Assembly: GCF_002214365.1 (NCBI RefSeq)
Contig: NZ_CP014854.1
Coordinates: 1,426,001 to 1,490,000 of the forward strand
DNA length: 64,000 bases
DNA from: Thermococcus celer Vu 13 = JCM 8558
Lineage (GTDB): Archaea; Methanobacteriota_B; Thermococci; Thermococcales; Thermococcaceae
Direction of reading: 5' to 3'
Numbering within the stretch: the stretch's first letter is position 1; every line of letters begins with the position of its first letter. The notes below the pieces were generated by a model, which ran no database searches, was not told the DNA's origin, and worked only from the letters and a program-made list of their open reading frames with translations. The position numbers and the translations under genes were made by a program. Positions 60,380 to 64,000 of the stretch are shown one piece after another.

Positions 60380-61743
60380 TTTCCCCTTTTATTTTTCATC
60401 GCCTCTTCCACGGCCCTTCTAACGGTACCGTAGGCGAGCTCGAACAGCCCGTCCCGTCTCCGCTCGCTCGGGGCCTCGACGACGACCCTAACCTTCGGCT
60501 CCGTGCCGCTCGGCCTGACCAGAACCCAGGAGCGGTCGCTCAGGTTGAAGCGGTAACCGGAGATCGTCAGCGTCTCCCTTATCTCCCCGTCAAGCTTCTC
60601 CATGAGCTCTTTCCCGGCCCTCTCCACGACCTCCCTCTTAAGTTCATCGGGGCACTTTACGTTCTTCTTCGTGAGGTAGTAGTTCGGTATCTCCTCAGCG
60701 ATTATCCGTGAGAGCGGGCCCCTCTCGTCTATCATCCTTATCAGGAGCCCCATGGTGACGAAGCTGTCGATCCAGGGCCCGAACTTCGGATGAACGAGCT
60801 TCCAGGGCTCGGCGGCGAATATGGCACCGTGGTTCCTTATCCCGTCGTGAGGCTGACCGAGGGGGATCCTGACGACCCTCCCGCCGGCCTCCTCGACCAC
60901 CTCGTCTATCCTCGAGCCCGTGTCTATGGAGACGACGACCGTTCCCCCGCCGTGCTCCTCCACGTAGAGCTTCGCGAAGAGGGCTATCAGCGAGTCCTCG
61001 AGAACGTAGTTCCCCCTCTCGTCGAAGACGGCTATCCTGTCCGCGTCCCCGTCCTGGGCGATTACGAGGTCCACGCCGAGCTCCCTCGCCAGTTCTCCGA
61101 GGTAGGCTATGTTCTCGTATCTCGGTTCGGGTTTCCTGCCAGGGAAGTGGCCGTCCACGTGGGCGTTGACGCTTACCACCTTCGCACCCATCTCGCGGAG
61201 CAGGTAGGGAGCCAAAACACTGCCGGCACCGTTCGCGCCGTCGTAGAGAACCTTAAGATCCGTTTCGTGATCCACGAAGTCGAGGACCGCCCCGATGTAA
61301 TCGTCTATAACGTCGAGGGGCCTCACCGTCTTTATCTCGTCCCAGCTCGCTTTCCTGAAGTCCCCCGAGGAGTAGAGGGCCTCGAGTTCCCGTTCCTGCT
61401 CGACGTAGAACTCCGTTCCGTCCCCGTTGAAGACCTTTATCCCGTTGTCTGTCGGCGGGTTGTGGCTGGCGGTTATCATGACCCCCGCGTCGCCGTACTC
61501 CCGCGTTGCCCACGCGAGGGCAGGGGTGGGTATTAGGTCGGCGTCGAGAACCTCCATGCCGCTCGCCAGGAGCCCGGATATCATCGCGTTCTTGAGCATC
61601 ACGCTCGAGGTCCTCCCGTCCCGGGCAACGACGGCCTTTCCGCATTTGTAGGTGGCGATGGCCATCCCGAGGTTGAGCGCCAGTTCGGGCGTTACCTTCT
61701 CCCACAGCCTCCCCCTGATCCCGGCCGTTCCGAAGAGCTTCAT
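60376..61743 (-). CDS. Phosphohexomutase (phosphoglucosamine/phosphomannomutase, GlmM-like)
   Basis: A 455-residue alpha-D-phosphohexomutase. The four domains show their signatures: N-terminal FGTAGIRGR, the active-site serine loop TASHNPPTDNGIKV, the metal loop DGDADRI and the sugar loop RPSGTEPKVRV. The family interconverts sugar 6- and 1-phosphates (glucose, mannose or glucosamine). Thermococcales have several paralogues; GlmM-like is plausible. It starts at ATG 61743, and a UPF0146 gene lies upstream on the same strand. Confidence 0.9.
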   Translation of the reverse strand: MKLFGTAGIRGRLWEKVTPELALNLGMAIATYKCGKAVVARDGRTSSVMLKNAMISGLLASGMEVLDADLIPTPALAWATREYGDAGVMITASHNPPTDNGIKVFNGDGTEFYVEQERELEALYSSGDFRKASWDEIKTVRPLDVIDDYIGAVLDFVDHETDLKVLYDGANGAGSVLAPYLLREMGAKVVSVNAHVDGHFPGRKPEPRYENIAYLGELARELGVDLVIAQDGDADRIAVFDERGNYVLEDSLIALFAKLYVEEHGGGTVVVSIDTGSRIDEVVEEAGGRVVRIPLGQPHDGIRNHGAIFAAEPWKLVHPKFGPWIDSFVTMGLLIRMIDERGPLSRIIAEEIPNYYLTKKNVKCPDELKREVVERAGKELMEKLDGEIRETLTISGYRFNLSDRSWVLVRPSGTEPKVRVVVEAPSERRRDGLFELAYGTVRRAVEEAMKNKRGN

Positions 61744-61772
61744 ACCACCACCGTAACTACTTGGGGGGCGAC

Positions 61773-62177
61773 TTAAATAGGTTTGGCCGTGTATATCGCC
61801 AGCCCGCGGTGGTTCACGAGCCTCATCGTCCTCGGAACGGTGTCCCCGCTCAGGGGAAGGATGTAGACAGGGACGTTGAGCCTCCTCCCGAGGTTCAGGA
61901 TGGGCCTCACTATCTCCGGCGTTGGTCTGACCGAGTAGATCGCGTTGGCGTCTTCGTAGAGCCCGAGTCTCGGGTTGAAAACGTCGTCTCGAACCGCGTT
62001 TATACCAAGTTCCCTCGCCCTCTCGACGGACTTTGGGTTCCAGTCTATTGCCAGAACGTCGTAGCCGAGCTCCTTCAGCCTCAGAGCCACGCTGAACTGA
62101 AAACCTATCCCAATCTCGACGACCTTTCCCCCCGGTACCTTCTCCGCCAAGAACTCGGCGAAGTCCTCGATCGGCAT
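61773..62177 (-). CDS. UPF0146 family protein
   Basis: A 134-residue Rossmann-like protein: GGKVVEIGIGFQFSVALRLKELGYDVLAIDWNPKSVERARELGINAVRDDVFNPRLGLYEDANAIYSVRPTPEI. It matches UPF0146, a small archaeal family with a SAM-binding-like fold but no assigned function. The gene ends 29 nt before the mutase gene on the same strand. Confidence 0.85.
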   Translation of the reverse strand: MPIEDFAEFLAEKVPGGKVVEIGIGFQFSVALRLKELGYDVLAIDWNPKSVERARELGINAVRDDVFNPRLGLYEDANAIYSVRPTPEIVRPILNLGRRLNVPVYILPLSGDTVPRTMRLVNHRGLAIYTAKPI

Positions 62178-62209
62178 GGTGAAAAATGGAGAGAAGAGTT
62201 TAAAAATGT

Positions 62210-63328
62210 TCAGAAGACCGCTTTCCCGGTTCCTTTTTCGAAGATGTGGATTTTTCTCATGTCAAAGACGACGTCAATCTCCTGGCCTTCCTCAACCTTG
62301 GACTCGGACCTAAAGGAACCGAGGAAGGTCACGTCGCCGACGCTCAGGTGCACTATCTTCTCGTTACCCAGGTTCTCGATGATCTCCACCATGGCCGTAA
62401 CCATGTTCTCCCCTGGCACCTTAACCTGAGCGAACATGGCATCGTAGAGGTCCTCGGGCCTTATTCCAAAGATGACCTCCTTCCCAATCAGGTTCCTCTC
62501 CTCCAAAACCTCAACCTGATCCGGAAGGAGTTTTAACCTGAACTCACCAAAGTCCGCATAACCATCCTCGGTTACCGTAGCGTCCATGAAGTTCATGGGC
62601 GGTGAGCCGATGAACCCTGCCACGAACGTGTTCGCTGGTTTGTCGTAAACCTCCTCGGGTGTCCCGACCTGCTGGAGGACTCCGGCGTTTATGACTGCAA
62701 TCCTGTCACCCATGGTCATTGCTTCAACTTGATCGTGGGTGACGTAGATGGTGGTGACGCCCAATTGTTTCTGGAGCCTCTTGAGTTCGGCGCGCATTTT
62801 AACCCTGAGTTTCGCGTCCAAATTGCTCAAAGGCTCATCCATGAGGAAGACGTGCGGTTTCCTGACGATTGCTCTTCCCAACGCGACCCTCTGCCTCTGA
62901 CCACCGCTCAATTCGCGGGGTTTCCTCTTGAGGAGTTCCGTTAGTCCGAGCATTTCGGCTACTTCTTTAACGCGCTCGTCGATTTCTTCCTTCGGGACTT
63001 TTCTGAGTTTTAGCGGGAAGGCGATGTTGTCGTAAACCGTCATGTGGGGGTAGAGAGCGTAGCTCTGGAAGACCATGGCGATGTCCCTGTCCTTTGGTGG
63101 GACGAAGATCCCTTTTTCCGGGTCTGCCACTAATTTGTCCCCGATGTAGATTTGGCCTTTTGTGGGTTCTTCTAAGCCTGAGATCATTCTTAAAGTGGTT
63201 GTTTTTCCGCATCCGCTTGGGCCGAGGAGTATCATGAACTCTCCGTCCTTCACGTGGAGGTTCATGTCCTTCACTGCAGTGAAGTCCCCGAACTGCTTCC
63301 ACACGTTAACAAGCCTCACCTCAGCCAT
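62210..63328 (-). CDS. malK: ABC transporter ATP-binding protein, MalK/UgpC type
   Basis: A 372-residue ATPase: Walker A GPSGCGKTT, signature LSGGQRQRVALGRA, Walker B VFLMDEPLSNLD and the VTHDQVEAMTM switch, followed by a C-terminal OB/TOBE regulatory domain (residues 240-372). In Thermococcales MalK powers the maltose/trehalose or maltodextrin importer; the gene next to it encodes a probable amylopullulanase, as in the mal locus. ATG 63328 with GAGGTGGG upstream (minus strand); an earlier start at 63343 is less likely. Confidence 0.92.
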   Translation of the reverse strand: MAEVRLVNVWKQFGDFTAVKDMNLHVKDGEFMILLGPSGCGKTTTLRMISGLEEPTKGQIYIGDKLVADPEKGIFVPPKDRDIAMVFQSYALYPHMTVYDNIAFPLKLRKVPKEEIDERVKEVAEMLGLTELLKRKPRELSGGQRQRVALGRAIVRKPHVFLMDEPLSNLDAKLRVKMRAELKRLQKQLGVTTIYVTHDQVEAMTMGDRIAVINAGVLQQVGTPEEVYDKPANTFVAGFIGSPPMNFMDATVTEDGYADFGEFRLKLLPDQVEVLEERNLIGKEVIFGIRPEDLYDAMFAQVKVPGENMVTAMVEIIENLGNEKIVHLSVGDVTFLGSFRSESKVEEGQEIDVVFDMRKIHIFEKGTGKAVF

Positions 63329-63358
63329 GTTCCCACCTCTCAAAAGGAAAGATAAAGG

Positions 63359-64000
63359 TCAGCGCCTCCTCCTGAGGAGGAGCGGTATTGCGGCGAGGGC
63401 CACTATGATTCCTGGCCCGCAGATTCCGCCGCCTTTAGAGGTGTTCGTCGTGCTCTGGGTGTTGCTTGATGTGATGCTCGGGCTGCTGGTGGTTGTCTGG
63501 GTGGGGCTCGGTGAGCTGGTCGTCGTGGTCGTCTTGCTTGAGGTGGTGCTCTTCGTCGTACTTGAAGTGGTCGAAGTCGTGCTCGTCTCCGTCGGCGTCG
63601 GTTGCTCGCCGCCGGCTCCCTTGATGAGGGGTATCATGAGAACCGTCGCGAGCTTCTTCTTGTCAAGGTCGTAGCTCTTCAGCTGTTCCTCCTGCGTGGG
63701 CTTGAAGTCCGATGGAACGAGCTCGTCGACCACCCTCGGTGCCAGGTTGTCAATGATGGCGTTTGGATCCCCTCCGCCGAGTTTCCACTGTTCGGCTTCA
63801 ACGGCCACCGGCCTCCACTTGTCCGGACCGTAACCGTCCTGGGAGCCGACGAGGATGGAGGCGTAGAGCCCGTAGTCCGAGACGCTCAGGTACTTCTTGG
63901 GGACTTTGACTATTATCGCGTTCTTGACTGGGTCGGCGGATATCTGCAGTTCACCCTGGATGGCCGTTCCGTTGGGCAGGACTATTAGATTACCGTAGTC
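63359..64000 (-). CDS. Probable amylopullulanase, C-terminal end (partial, CGP-CTERM)
   Basis: The frame enters from the right edge of the window; 213 residues are visible. They include a beta-rich domain (KNAIIVKVPKKYLSVSDYGLYASILVGSQDGYGPDKWRPVAVEAEQWKLGGGD...) like the glucodextranase C-terminal/carbohydrate-binding module of Thermococcales amylopullulanase, a Thr/Ser linker and the CGP-CTERM end GGGICGPGIIVALAAIPLLLRRRR. The protein is secreted and anchored, degrading starch/pullulan to maltodextrins for the adjacent MalK-type importer. The catalytic part lies outside the window. Confidence 0.75.
   Translation of the reverse strand, partial: DYGNLIVLPNGTAIQGELQISADPVKNAIIVKVPKKYLSVSDYGLYASILVGSQDGYGPDKWRPVAVEAEQWKLGGGDPNAIIDNLAPRVVDELVPSDFKPTQEEQLKSYDLDKKKLATVLMIPLIKGAGGEQPTPTETSTTSTTSSTTKSTTSSKTTTTTSSPSPTQTTTSSPSITSSNTQSTTNTSKGGGICGPGIIVALAAIPLLLRRRR

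Overview
The window comes from a hyperthermophilic euryarchaeon of the Thermococcales, most likely a high-GC Thermococcus. The evidence is a complete membrane-bound [NiFe] hydrogenase (Mbh) operon, several proteins ending in the Thermococcales CGP-CTERM signal, archaeal DNA primase PriS/PriL, an archaeal RNase P RNA, KaiC-like and Lrp-type proteins, and TATA-box promoters with short or absent leaders. Genes are packed tightly, often with 4-nt ATGA overlaps.

Layout. 1-5735: 3' part of the mbh operon (end of mbhG to mbhN), the energy-conserving H2-evolving complex. 5794-8927: ferritin-like protein, THUMP protein, Orc/Cdc6-like AAA ATPase, membrane metal-dependent hydrolase and a small membrane protein. 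8885-10289: a TnpB (IS605 OrfB) element carrying a small ribbon-helix-helix gene that overlaps tnpB, a palindrome over its promoter, 12-bp inverted repeats near its ends and a terminal hairpin; it appears to have split a host gene. 11017-18229: thioredoxin reductase, a class III aminotransferase/racemase with a palindromic operator, an ECF transporter S component, a DeoC aldolase overlapping a 97-aa gene that I read as a truncated HK97-fold (family 4) encapsulin, a cysteine-rich CGP-CTERM protein and enolase. 18230-30799: radical SAM proteins, a frameshifted gene, Lrp regulators, XTP pyrophosphatase, a pseudo-radical-SAM/SPASM protein, tungsten/molybdopterin genes (moaE, E1-like, moaD-like), a TtuA-like sulfurtransferase, and pyrK-pyrC.

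31157-38357 is a five-gene Opp/Dpp-type ABC importer. It is followed by nadE, an EamA exporter, glutamine synthetase with operator-like repeats, a UPF0216-like protein and a large secreted protein. 44466-44789 is RNase P RNA, followed by priS/priL (minus strand), a KaiC-like ATPase, secreted and TctA-like membrane proteins, and an RlmI-type methyltransferase with a C/D box guide RNA directly behind it. 52175-57446 holds a secreted protein, an RlmF/METTL16-like methyltransferase, an M20 peptidase and an OPT-family oligopeptide transporter with repeated upstream elements. 57450-59460 is an AT-rich, partly decayed islet. 59564-64000 holds an MBL hydrolase, a phosphohexomutase, a UPF0146 protein, a MalK-type ATPase and the C-terminus of a probable amylopullulanase.

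Most notable points: (1) the encapsulin-like/DeoC gene pair; (2) the RHH-TnpB element, which looks self-regulated; (3) a shared TGTTCATCA element upstream of the aminotransferase, glutamine synthetase and oligopeptide transporter genes, suggesting one amino-acid/nitrogen regulon; (4) a C/D box sRNA and RNase P RNA among protein-coding genes; (5) a SPASM protein whose radical SAM cluster motif is missing.
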